The position numbers and the translations under genes are program-made. A DNA stretch of 6,059 nt from Myroides sp. Its GTDB lineage: Bacteria; Bacteroidota; Bacteroidia; Flavobacteriales; Flavobacteriaceae. The stretch is from positions 1 through 6,059 of the forward strand of contig JAHAYQ010000104.1 of the NCBI GenBank assembly GCA_018384465.1. Reading direction: 5' to 3'. Under the pieces are notes generated by a model. The model worked only from the letters and a program-made list of their open reading frames with translations, searched no databases and was not told where the DNA came from. Below, one piece after another: positions 1 to 6,059 of this stretch (its first letter is position 1; each line of letters starts with the position of its first letter).

Positions 1-290
1 GAAATCTGGCTCCAATACAACGCGCCTGCGCACATTTGGCAAGGTTCAATCGTAACGTACAAGGTGCAGTTTTTTAAATATTTGCCACCTAAGGCATCTG
101 CCGCCGCTGTAATTGCCTGCATTTCGGCATGTGCGGTCACATCATTTAAATGTTCTGTTAAATTATGCGTTTTAGCAATAATCCGGTCGTTAGCAACAAT
201 TACCGCACCAATAGGAATTTCATCTTTTAAAAGCGCTTCTTTTGCTTCGGTAATTGCCAACTGCATATAGTATTCATCGTTGAGTATCAT
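1..290 (-). CDS. tadA: tRNA-specific adenosine deaminase TadA (partial, 3' end outside window)
   Basis: Cytoplasmic zinc enzyme that converts the wobble adenosine A34 of tRNA-Arg(ACG) to inosine, so that one tRNA reads several Arg codons. Ninety-six complete codons are visible on the minus strand from ATG at 290-288. The protein starts MILNDEYYMQLAITEAKEAL and shows the family pattern in order: IPIGAVIV (about 25-32), TAHAE (52-56; H54 is the zinc ligand, E56 the proton shuttle) and PCQMC (83-87; C84 and C87 are zinc ligands), then CAGALYW. The TAHAE plus PCxMCAGA combination is typical of TadA rather than of cytidine or guanine deaminases, although short deaminase fragments can be confused. 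About one third of a normal protein of roughly 150 residues lies beyond base 1. An in-frame ATG at codon 9 is a less likely start because the alpha-1 helix would be shortened. It is transcribed divergently from dxs, 67 nt away. Confidence 0.93.
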   Translation of the reverse strand, partial: MILNDEYYMQLAITEAKEALLKDEIPIGAVIVANDRIIAKTHNLTEHLNDVTAHAEMQAITAAADALGGKYLKNCTLYVTIEPCQMCAGALYWSQI

Positions 291-305
291 TTCAAATTAT
301 AAAAG

Positions 306-339
306 TTTGGTTCAAAAATAAGATATTATTGTAAATTTG
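306..339 (+). promoter_or_regulatory. Predicted dxs operon promoter (TTTG / TAAATTTG)
   Basis: The -7 element TAAATTTG at 332-339 matches the Bacteroidota sigma-ABfr consensus TAnnTTTG exactly. A TTTG at 306-309 supplies the -33 element, with 22 nt between its end and the TA of the -7 box, within the spacing reported for Flavobacterium promoters. Transcription should start about 5-8 nt after the -7 box, near 344-347. The dxs leader would then be only about 11-14 nt long and A-rich, without Shine-Dalgarno sequence, which is normal in this phylum. The element lies in the 67-nt divergent gap and interleaves with the candidate tadA -7 box at 313-320, so the two promoters could compete. Confidence 0.65.
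313..320 (-). promoter_or_regulatory. Possible -7 box of the tadA promoter
   Basis: Read on the minus strand this is TATTTTTG, an exact match to the Bacteroidota -7 consensus TAnnTTTG, ending 22 nt upstream of the tadA ATG. Transcription would start near 306, leaving a leader of about 15 nt. I see no TTG at the expected -33 distance, so support rests on the -7 box alone, which is weak in AT-rich DNA. Confidence 0.4.
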
Positions 340-357
340 TACTAAATTAAAAAATGA

Positions 358-2121
358 ATGACCGCGATTTTACCTACAATTCAATTTCCTGCCGATTTAA
401 AATCGAAATCAATAGAAGAGCTCATACAGCTTGCAAGCGAAATTCGTTCGTTTATTATTGATGTAGTATCGGTACACGGCGGTCATTTAGGCGCTAGTTT
501 AGGCGTCGTAGAATTAACCATTGCGTTGCATTATGTGTTTGATACACCTATTGATAAATTAGTATGGGATGTAGGGCATCAAGCCTACGTTCACAAAATA
601 CTTACTGGCAGAAAGGCTGATTTTGCCACCAATAGAAAAAAAGGAGGTATTAGCGGATTTCCCAATAGAGCAGAAAGTGTGTACGATGCCTTTGGGGTAG
701 GGCATTCATCTACTGCTATATCAGCCGCATTAGGTATGGCAATAGCCCATAAATTAGAAGGGAAAGATACCGTAAATCACATCGCTGTTATCGGCGACGC
801 CTCTATTGCTTCAGGTATGGCATTTGAAGCATTGAACCATGCCGGTGTAACCAATGCGAAGTTATTAGTTGTTTTAAACGACAACGCCATAGGGATTGAT
901 CCCAGTGTAGGCGCTTTAAAAACCTACCTTATGCAAGTAAAAGAGGGAAGGAATCCGAAGCAGAACAATATGATAAAGTCGTTAAATATCAACTATACTG
1001 GTCCCGTTAACGGACATGATATTGCGGAGTTGATTAAAGAACTGCAACGGTTAAAGTCGATAGACGGCCCTCAGTTTTTACACGTAGTTACTACCAAAGG
1101 AAAAGGTTTAAAGCAAGCAGAAGAAAATCAAGTATTGTATCATGCGCCTGGAAAATTTGATAAAGTAACTGGTGATTTACTTCCGGGTACAAATAACAAG
1201 CAAGTAAAATACCAAGACGTTTTTGGTTGGACGATGTTAGAAATGGCTCGAACCAACAATAAACTATTTGCCATTACGCCTGCTATGCCCACTGGCAGTT
1301 CGTTAAGATATATGATGGATGAATTTCCTGAGCGTGCCATTGACGTTGGAATAGCCGAACAACATGCCGTGACCTTGGCAGCTGGTATTGCCTTAGAGGG
1401 GTATTCAGTCTATTGTACTATTTATTCCACCTTTTTACAACGTGCTTACGATCAATTAATTCACGATGTAGCCCTGCAAAATATTCCGGTGGTTTTTTGT
1501 ATAGATCGGGCGGGGTTGGTAGGAGAAGACGGTGCCACCCATCAAGGGGTATTTGATATCGCCTATTTAAATGCCGTTCCCAATATTACCATTTTGGCAC
1601 CGAGAAGTGCAGTAGAGTTACGCAACGTGTTATACAGTTTACAGTTCCATCGATCGCAGCCCGTAGCCGTACGATATCCAAGAGGTTATAGCGACGAAGA
1701 AAATTGGCAACAGGCATTTCAAAACATCGATTTTCAGCAAATTGAAACCGTTCGAAAAGGAAATAAAATAGCAGTGTTTTCTACCGGAACCATTGTTAAC
1801 AATGTTTTAGCTGCTTTAGGAGATCAAGAAGATGTTTCTGTGTATCACTTTCTTCAAATAAAACCTTTAGATCGATCAGCAATTAAGAAAATTCTAGCAT
1901 CCTATCACACACTATTAACGATAGAAGAAGGTGTTGTTAACGGCGGATTTGGAAGCAGTATTAACCGTTTGGTATTAGAAGAAGAGTTACCGGTTCGGGT
2001 AATAAATTTAGGAGTTCCCGATCATTTTATAGAGCATGCCACCGTAAACGAGCAGTGGCAACAATGCGGTTTGGATGTAAAATCGCTGCAACAATTATTT
2101 AAAAAACTGAGTAATGTTTAA
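358..2121 (+). CDS. dxs: 1-deoxy-D-xylulose-5-phosphate synthase (DXS)
   Basis: Cytoplasmic thiamine-diphosphate enzyme that condenses pyruvate and D-glyceraldehyde 3-phosphate to 1-deoxy-D-xylulose 5-phosphate, the entry step of the MEP isoprenoid pathway and a source of precursor for thiamine and pyridoxal. All three transketolase-like domains are present. The N-terminal domain has GGHLGASLG (41-49; H43 corresponds to E. coli H49), DVGHQAYVHKILTGR (71-85) and the metal/cofactor motif GDAS (146-149) to LNDN (173-176). The pyrimidine-binding domain has IAEQHAVT with catalytic E334, IYSTFLQRAYDQ (355-366; Y356, R362) and DGATH (391-395; D391, H395). PRGY follows at 441-444 (R442). The C-terminal domain begins near 465 and contains EEGVVNGGFGS. 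At 587 residues it is shorter than E. coli DXS (about 620), mainly because the linker between LNDN and GPVNGHD (215-221) is compact. It is probably the first gene of a three-gene operon. A second, out-of-frame ATG sits 4 nt upstream, but only the frame from 358 is homologous. Confidence 0.97.
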   Translation: MTAILPTIQFPADLKSKSIEELIQLASEIRSFIIDVVSVHGGHLGASLGVVELTIALHYVFDTPIDKLVWDVGHQAYVHKILTGRKADFATNRKKGGISGFPNRAESVYDAFGVGHSSTAISAALGMAIAHKLEGKDTVNHIAVIGDASIASGMAFEALNHAGVTNAKLLVVLNDNAIGIDPSVGALKTYLMQVKEGRNPKQNNMIKSLNINYTGPVNGHDIAELIKELQRLKSIDGPQFLHVVTTKGKGLKQAEENQVLYHAPGKFDKVTGDLLPGTNNKQVKYQDVFGWTMLEMARTNNKLFAITPAMPTGSSLRYMMDEFPERAIDVGIAEQHAVTLAAGIALEGYSVYCTIYSTFLQRAYDQLIHDVALQNIPVVFCIDRAGLVGEDGATHQGVFDIAYLNAVPNITILAPRSAVELRNVLYSLQFHRSQPVAVRYPRGYSDEENWQQAFQNIDFQQIETVRKGNKIAVFSTGTIVNNVLAALGDQEDVSVYHFLQIKPLDRSAIKKILASYHTLLTIEEGVVNGGFGSSINRLVLEEELPVRVINLGVPDHFIEHATVNEQWQQCGLDVKSLQQLFKKLSNV

Positions 2122-3364
2122 GATAAGATTCATCGCTTTTTTTGTTTTGTTATCCTTTGTAGGTTTTTCGCAGCCTATAGACAGTTTAGAAGTAAAAAGG
2201 ACACCCATAGATATCGACCAATTCTATCGGACACAATTTTCTGTTTTTGATACTTTGGTAAAAAAGAACGATACTCTTTTTATCAGACCTATTGCCGTAG
2301 AGCCCAAAATGGTGCTTCAAGATTCGGTATTGATGAGCGTAAACAAAGCGGGGGTGCAACAAGTTGTGGTTTCTACCTTTGAAGTAACGAAAAGAAACAA
2401 AAACACCGATTTGTCGTACTTTTTAATTCCCAAACCTACCGGATTTGTTTATAACCGAGTTCCTCGGGCTAATTCACAGATAATGTATGACGGTTTATCT
2501 CCTAACAAATCAGGTTTAAGTTTTTGGAAAAAAACCAACAGTTTAGGGTTAGACATCAACCAAGGAACTTTTTCAAATTGGAGTGCCGGAGGTTATAGTT
2601 CGGTTTCGGGTATCGTTAAAGGCGATTTTAACCGTACGTATGAAAAAGGCCGAACCATGTGGGTAAACGAACTAAAAGTGCGTTACGGTTTAAATAAACA
2701 AGAAAATGTAGAATTGCGAAAAACCGATGACGTATTAAGCATCAATTCGTCATTTGGTTATAAATCATCTGTAAAATCCAATTGGTACTATTCCGCAAAA
2801 ATGACCTTGAACACCCAGATGGCTAATGGGTATGCCTATCCCAATGTAGAAGATCCTATTTCGCGCGCCTTTGCACCCGCTTATTTGTTTGTGGGTATTG
2901 GAGCCGAGTATTTCAAAAATGATTTTAAAGCATATATTTCACCAGTCACCTTAAAATCAACTTTGGTATTAGATGAGGTTTTGGCGAACAAAGGCGAATT
3001 TGGATTAGATGGAGGTATTTTTGATGCCGAAGGAAATTTGATCAAACCGGGAAAAAAATCACGTAATGAACTCGGTTTTTTATTCACCAGCGAGTGGAAG
3101 AAATCCATTATGACAAATGTTTTATTAAAGAACAACCTAACGTTATATACCGATTACCTAAACAATTTTGGCAATGTAGATGTAGATTGGCAGCTAACTT
3201 TAGAAATGAAGATTAACAGTTTATTAAAAGCCACCTTAGGCGGGCATTTAATATACGATGACGATATTAAAAACAAACGAGATGTAAACGGAGTACAAAT
3301 AACCGAAGGTCCTCGGGTACAGTTCAAGCAATTGTTGAGCGTGGGTCTGGTGTATAATTTTTAA
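2114..3364 (+). CDS. DUF3078-family outer-membrane protein
   Basis: Product of 416 residues that I assign to the DUF3078 family of Bacteroidota, whose function is not known. Residues 1-19 form a signal peptide (basic MFKIR, hydrophobic core, ending GFS) with likely cleavage before Q20. Residues 20 to about 100 are a polar, probably periplasmic segment. From about 135 the sequence shows the alternating aromatic/polar pattern of outer-membrane beta strands, including the family-like stretch LDINQGTFSNWSAGGYSSVSG (146-166) and YYSAKMTLNTQMANGY (225-240). It ends in VGLVYNF, with the terminal Phe expected of a BAM-assembled barrel. The start codon overlaps the end of dxs by 8 nt in another frame, and the next gene begins 3 nt after its stop, so all three are probably on one mRNA and translationally coupled. 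No ligand-binding or catalytic residues can be recognised. The family call is from memory of its pattern and is fairly secure; the role is open. Confidence 0.85.
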   Translation: MFKIRFIAFFVLLSFVGFSQPIDSLEVKRTPIDIDQFYRTQFSVFDTLVKKNDTLFIRPIAVEPKMVLQDSVLMSVNKAGVQQVVVSTFEVTKRNKNTDLSYFLIPKPTGFVYNRVPRANSQIMYDGLSPNKSGLSFWKKTNSLGLDINQGTFSNWSAGGYSSVSGIVKGDFNRTYEKGRTMWVNELKVRYGLNKQENVELRKTDDVLSINSSFGYKSSVKSNWYYSAKMTLNTQMANGYAYPNVEDPISRAFAPAYLFVGIGAEYFKNDFKAYISPVTLKSTLVLDEVLANKGEFGLDGGIFDAEGNLIKPGKKSRNELGFLFTSEWKKSIMTNVLLKNNLTLYTDYLNNFGNVDVDWQLTLEMKINSLLKATLGGHLIYDDDIKNKRDVNGVQITEGPRVQFKQLLSVGLVYNF

Positions 3365-3367
3365 GCG

Positions 3368-4060
3368 ATGAAGTTTTTATTCAGTATGCTATTTTTAGGC
3401 GTGTCTTTTCAGGTGTTTTCACAAGCCACAGACAGTTTGCCCGCTTTAGAGCGCACCATAAAGGTAACCGATCCTTTTTACCGAGAAGATCAGTTTTACG
3501 TAGGGGTAACCCATACCATGTTGCGCAATCAGCCCGATCATTTTTCACAAAGATCTATTTCTATAGGTACAAACTTTGGGTTCTTAAGAGATTTTCCTAT
3601 CAACAAACAGCGCACCTTTTCTATAGCACCGGGTGTAGGGTTTGCGTTATATAATTTACGACATAATTTAGCGTTAATCAATCAAGACCAACCGGCTTTT
3701 GAATTTGACAACAACCCGCAGAAAAATGTTCAGAAACTTTCTTATATCGAAATACCTATTGAATTTAGATGGCGCACTTCCAAGGTACATTCCCATAAAT
3801 TTTGGCGCGTTTACAGTGGTTTAAAGTACAGTTATTTACTCAACGGTACCTCAAAATACGAAGGTGTTTCTGGTTCGGAAACCTTTAAAAATAAAGATTT
3901 ATTTGAGCGATCTAATATAGGCGTGTATGTATCGGCAGGTTTTAATACGTGGAATTTTTATGCGTATTACGGCTTTAAGCCTCTTTTTAATAAAGAGGTA
4001 CTTGATAATGACCGCCATTTCAATATGCTGAATTTAGGCTTGATGTTTTACATATTGTAA
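3368..4060 (+). CDS. PorT-like outer-membrane beta-barrel protein
   Basis: Product of 230 residues resembling the PorT/porin-family small barrels (OMP_b-brl type) of Bacteroidota. Residues 1-18 are a signal peptide ending VFS with likely cleavage before Q19. The mature chain has repeated amphipathic strands: DQFYVGVTHTML (41-52), RSISIGTNFGFL (62-73), TFSIAPGVGFALYNL (83-97), LSYIEIPIEFRWR (124-136), WRVYSGLKYSYLL (146-158), NIGVYVSAGFNTWNFYAYYGFKP (183-205) and HFNMLNLGLMFYIL (217-230). The YIEIPIEF strand is characteristic of PorT-family barrels. PorT itself is a type IX secretion component, but this family contains many unrelated members, so I do not assign that role. The gene starts 3 nt after the DUF3078 stop, which implies coupled expression with it and dxs. 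Its last 13 nt overlap the convergent PAP2-like gene. The mature N-terminus resembles that of the DUF3078 protein (both have RT at 29-30 and FYR at 37-39). Confidence 0.8.
   Translation: MKFLFSMLFLGVSFQVFSQATDSLPALERTIKVTDPFYREDQFYVGVTHTMLRNQPDHFSQRSISIGTNFGFLRDFPINKQRTFSIAPGVGFALYNLRHNLALINQDQPAFEFDNNPQKNVQKLSYIEIPIEFRWRTSKVHSHKFWRVYSGLKYSYLLNGTSKYEGVSGSETFKNKDLFERSNIGVYVSAGFNTWNFYAYYGFKPLFNKEVLDNDRHFNMLNLGLMFYIL
3980..3998. repeat. Perfect 7-bp inverted repeat inside the barrel gene
   Basis: CCTCTTT (3980-3986) and AAAGAGG (3992-3998) are exact inverted copies around a 5-nt TTAAT loop. It lies in the codons for KPLFNKEVL near the 3' end of the barrel gene, and 50 nt beyond the stop of the convergent PAP2-like gene. 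There is no T-run on either strand after the stem, so it is not a classic intrinsic terminator. It could slow polymerase or protect the 3' end of the minus-strand message, or be a chance product of coding sequence. Confidence 0.4.
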
Positions 4061-4062
4061 AA
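4046..4062. repeat. Palindrome spanning both convergent stop codons
   Basis: TTTTACA (4046-4052) and TGTAAAA (4056-4062) form a perfect 7-bp inverted repeat with a 3-nt TAT centre. The two opposing genes end inside it: the plus-strand TAA is 4058-4060 and the minus-strand TAA is the complement of 4048-4050, exactly mirrored about base 4054. The stem is AT-rich and has no following T-tract, so strong termination is unlikely, but it is the only structure at the convergence point. Confidence 0.5.
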
Positions 4063-4653
4063 TAAAATAAACGAAGGAATAAAGCCGATGATAGCCCCTA
4101 AAATGATTTCTACATTTGTATGAGCGTTTAAGTACAATCGGGCAGAAGCGATCAATCCTAAAACAATCAACAATAGTGGTAAAATGATGAACGGGTTTAA
4201 ATAGTAGACTGTTGTTTGGTTTACCAATAAAGGAATAGCACTACAAAAACCAGCCACATGAACGCTGTATTTCCGCTTTAGCAATGCGCTGCAAAACAAT
4301 ATAAAGTAGGTAATACTATAGGCAATAAAAAAAACCTTCAATGACGTATTTGCAATATTAGACCACACTTTAAAAACTAGGATGTTTACAATTAAAATGT
4401 TTAAAAACATAGGCGAAGTACGTTCGCGCACTTCATTAATCATTACGGATGATTGCAGCAACCCCAATGATTTTAAAAAATAGTACATACATACGGGCAA
4501 CAGAAAAGTCATTAAAAAAACTTGAGCTGTAGCCACGTGGCGTTCTAACGGAATAAAAAAATCGGCATTCAATAAGTAAAAACATCCTGTAATTATTGTT
4601 GGAATAAGAACAGGATGAAATATAAGCGATATTATTTTTGCCGTTTGTTTCAT
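4048..4653 (-). CDS. PAP2-like integral membrane protein, coupled to rpoN
   Basis: Inner-membrane protein of 201 residues with about six hydrophobic segments (roughly 7-28, 43-63, 83-97, 104-124, 132-149 and 152-172, with a last one at 183-199). It resembles the type 2 phosphatidic acid phosphatase (PAP2) fold: KRKYSVHVAG (126-135) sits where PSGH is expected, and SARLYLNAHTNVEIILGAIIG (170-190) matches the third motif SRx5Hx3D in R172 and H178, with E182 in place of Asp. An upstream NEVRERTSP (73-81) may stand for the phosphate-binding first motif. Canonical members dephosphorylate lipid phosphates such as undecaprenyl pyrophosphate, but the altered motifs leave activity uncertain. The rpoN stop and this ATG share one base (TAATG at 4655-4651), so translation is probably coupled. 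The 3' end overlaps the convergent barrel gene by 13 nt. Fold assignment is moderate; function is unknown. Confidence 0.7.
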   Translation of the reverse strand: MKQTAKIISLIFHPVLIPTIITGCFYLLNADFFIPLERHVATAQVFLMTFLLPVCMYYFLKSLGLLQSSVMINEVRERTSPMFLNILIVNILVFKVWSNIANTSLKVFFIAYSITYFILFCSALLKRKYSVHVAGFCSAIPLLVNQTTVYYLNPFIILPLLLIVLGLIASARLYLNAHTNVEIILGAIIGFIPSFILFYNM

Positions 4654-6059
4654 TAAATTTTTCTACGCATTCTTGCCACAGGAATATCTAACTGTTCGCG
4701 GTATTTAGCTACGGTACGTCGGGCGATAGGGTATCCTTTCTCCTTTAGTATTTCAGCTAATTTATCATCAGGTAAAGGTTTTTGCTTGTCTTCTTCTTCG
4801 ATGATATTTTGTAAAATCTTTTTAATTTCGATGGTTGAAACTTCCTCACCTTGATCATTCATCATCGCCTCAGAAAAGAATTCCTTAATCAATTTCGTGC
4901 CATAAGGCGTATCAACGTACTTGCTGTTTGCCACGCGCGAGATAGTAGAGATATCTAAGCCTACCATATCCGCAATATCCTTTAAAATCATTGGTCGGAT
5001 TTTGGTTTCGTCGCCGTCTAAAAAATAATCTTTTTGATATTCGATAATGGCGCTCATGGTTACAAACAAGGTTTCTTGGCGTTGTTTAATGGCATCGATA
5101 AACCATTTAGCACCATCTAATTTTTGTTTGATAAACTGAACTGCATCTTTTTGGGCTGTCGATTTTTCGTTACTTTCCTTATACGTCTGTAACATTTCCT
5201 GGTAATCTTTAGAAACGTGTAATTCCGGAGCGTTTCTACTGTTTAAGTGCAATTCAATCTCACCATCTTCCACCTTAACGGTAAAATCGGGTATGATGTG
5301 TTCTATGGTACGAGAGCTGCCTGAAAAACTTCCGCCCGGTTTAGGGTTCAATTTTTCAATTTCGTCTATAGCTTTGCGCAGTTGCGATTGAGAAACGCCG
5401 TATTTTTGCAACAGTTTATCGTAATGTTTTTTAGTAAATCCATCAAATTGATTTTCGATAATATCTTTTGCCAAATCTATCGATTCGTTAGGCGTTTTAT
5501 TTTGCAATTGTAATAACAGACACTCTTGCAAATCTTTAGCACCCACGCCGTTAGGTTCTAATTCGTGGATGATTTCTGTTAAGATATGCTGCACCTGTTC
5601 TTCGGTGGTATAAATACCTTGGGTAAAAGCCATATCGTCTACAATATCTTGCACGTCGCGGCGGATATAACCCATGTCGTCCATACTTCCAATAAGGAAC
5701 TCAGCAATGATGCGTTCCTCGTCAGATAAGATAAACGTGTTCAGTTGTTCAATTAAGCTTTGATGAAAACTCACTTGCGCTTCAATAGGCATAAACGTTT
5801 CTTGGTCGTCATCGCTGTAGTTATTACTTTTTAGCTTATAGTCAGGAATTTCGTCATCGCTTAGATAATCATCGATGTTGATATCTTCCGCGTCTATTTG
5901 TTCATTGTCGTAATCATCATATTCATCGGCATTGTCTTGAAACTCATCGGTTTCATTTAAATCATCCTTGCCCGACTCTAAGGCCGGGTTTTCCACCAAT
6001 TCCTCTTTCAATCGTTGTTCAAAAGCCAAAGTAGGCAATTGGATCAACTTCATCAATTG
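4653..6059 (-). CDS. rpoN: RNA polymerase sigma-54 factor RpoN (partial, N-terminus outside window)
   Basis: Alternative sigma factor that directs RNA polymerase to -24/-12 promoters and needs AAA+ enhancer-binding activators to open DNA. The 468 visible residues, counted from the first complete codon, hold: the end of region I (QLMKLIQLPTLAFEQRL, then ELVENPALE), which contacts the activator; an acidic region II at about 28-87, with 26 Asp/Glu in 60 residues; the core-binding domain from about 90, including GVGAKDLQECLLLQLQ near 171; a central region with LNPKPGG near 237; a helix-turn-helix near 355-390 (LKDIADMVGLDISTISRVAN); and the diagnostic RpoN box ARRTVAKYRE at 446-455, which reads the -24 element. 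The reading frame is open to base 6059. Sigma-54 normally begins with a Gln/Leu-rich helix ahead of LMKLIQLP, so about 18-20 residues are missing and neither the TTG at 6056 nor the ATG at 6053 is the true start. It is followed by the coupled PAP2-like gene. Confidence 0.97.
   Translation of the reverse strand, partial: QLMKLIQLPTLAFEQRLKEELVENPALESGKDDLNETDEFQDNADEYDDYDNEQIDAEDINIDDYLSDDEIPDYKLKSNNYSDDDQETFMPIEAQVSFHQSLIEQLNTFILSDEERIIAEFLIGSMDDMGYIRRDVQDIVDDMAFTQGIYTTEEQVQHILTEIIHELEPNGVGAKDLQECLLLQLQNKTPNESIDLAKDIIENQFDGFTKKHYDKLLQKYGVSQSQLRKAIDEIEKLNPKPGGSFSGSSRTIEHIIPDFTVKVEDGEIELHLNSRNAPELHVSKDYQEMLQTYKESNEKSTAQKDAVQFIKQKLDGAKWFIDAIKQRQETLFVTMSAIIEYQKDYFLDGDETKIRPMILKDIADMVGLDISTISRVANSKYVDTPYGTKLIKEFFSEAMMNDQGEEVSTIEIKKILQNIIEEEDKQKPLPDDKLAEILKEKGYPIARRTVAKYREQLDIPVARMRRKI

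Noticed and set aside
64..270. Open frame of 68 codons on the plus strand
   Set aside because: It lies antisense to tadA, whose catalytic motifs are clear in the minus-strand frame; the plus-strand translation has no recognisable features.
641..648. Perfect Shine-Dalgarno-like AAGGAGGT inside dxs
   Set aside because: It encodes the conserved KKGGISGFP stretch of DXS and no start codon follows at a useful distance; Bacteroidota also rarely use such sites for initiation.
1140..1340. Open frame of 66 codons on the minus strand
   Set aside because: Entirely inside dxs in a well conserved region between its domains; a shadow frame without promoter or motif.
2881..3135. Open frame of 84 codons on the minus strand
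   Set aside because: Antisense to the beta-barrel part of the DUF3078 gene; no family resemblance.
6051..6056. Possible rpoN start at TTG (6056) or ATG (6053)
   Set aside because: LMKLIQLP is an internal part of sigma-54 region I and the frame stays open to the window edge, so the gene is cut rather than starting here.
1..6059. Mobile elements, CRISPR arrays, tRNA/rRNA genes, riboswitches, phage or defence genes
   Set aside because: Nearly every base is explained by six housekeeping or envelope genes; I saw no transposase, no spaced direct repeats, no cloverleaf, and the only gap is 67 nt.

Overview
The window is AT-rich, gene-dense bacterial chromosome from the phylum Bacteroidota, most likely family Flavobacteriaceae. 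Four things point there: a TAnnTTTG-type promoter, gene starts without Shine-Dalgarno sequences, outer-membrane proteins whose predicted mature ends begin with Gln after a '...FS' signal peptide, and the DUF3078 protein family. I see no mobile element, CRISPR array, RNA gene or sign of recent transfer. This looks like a core, vertically inherited housekeeping region.

Layout: (1) 1-290, minus strand: the N-terminal part of tadA (tRNA adenosine deaminase), cut by the left edge. (2) 291-357: a short divergent promoter region. (3) 358-4060, plus strand: a compact three-gene operon with dxs (first enzyme of the MEP isoprenoid pathway), a DUF3078 outer-membrane protein overlapping dxs by 8 nt, and a smaller PorT-like outer-membrane beta-barrel 3 nt further on. 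(4) 4048-6059, minus strand: rpoN (sigma-54, its N-terminus cut by the right edge) followed by a PAP2-like membrane protein coupled through a TAATG stop/start. The two operons converge and overlap by 13 nt at their 3' ends, inside a perfect small palindrome.

How the genes relate: tadA and rpoN act in tRNA decoding and transcription, and dxs in isoprenoid supply (quinones, carotenoids, undecaprenyl carrier). The two surface proteins have no known substrate. Their tight coupling to dxs suggests co-expression but does not prove a shared function. The least expected observations are a similar short segment at the same position in the two neighbouring barrel proteins, the mirror-symmetric convergent stop codons, and an altered PAP2 active-site pattern in the gene coupled to rpoN. 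I found no convincing new biological system.
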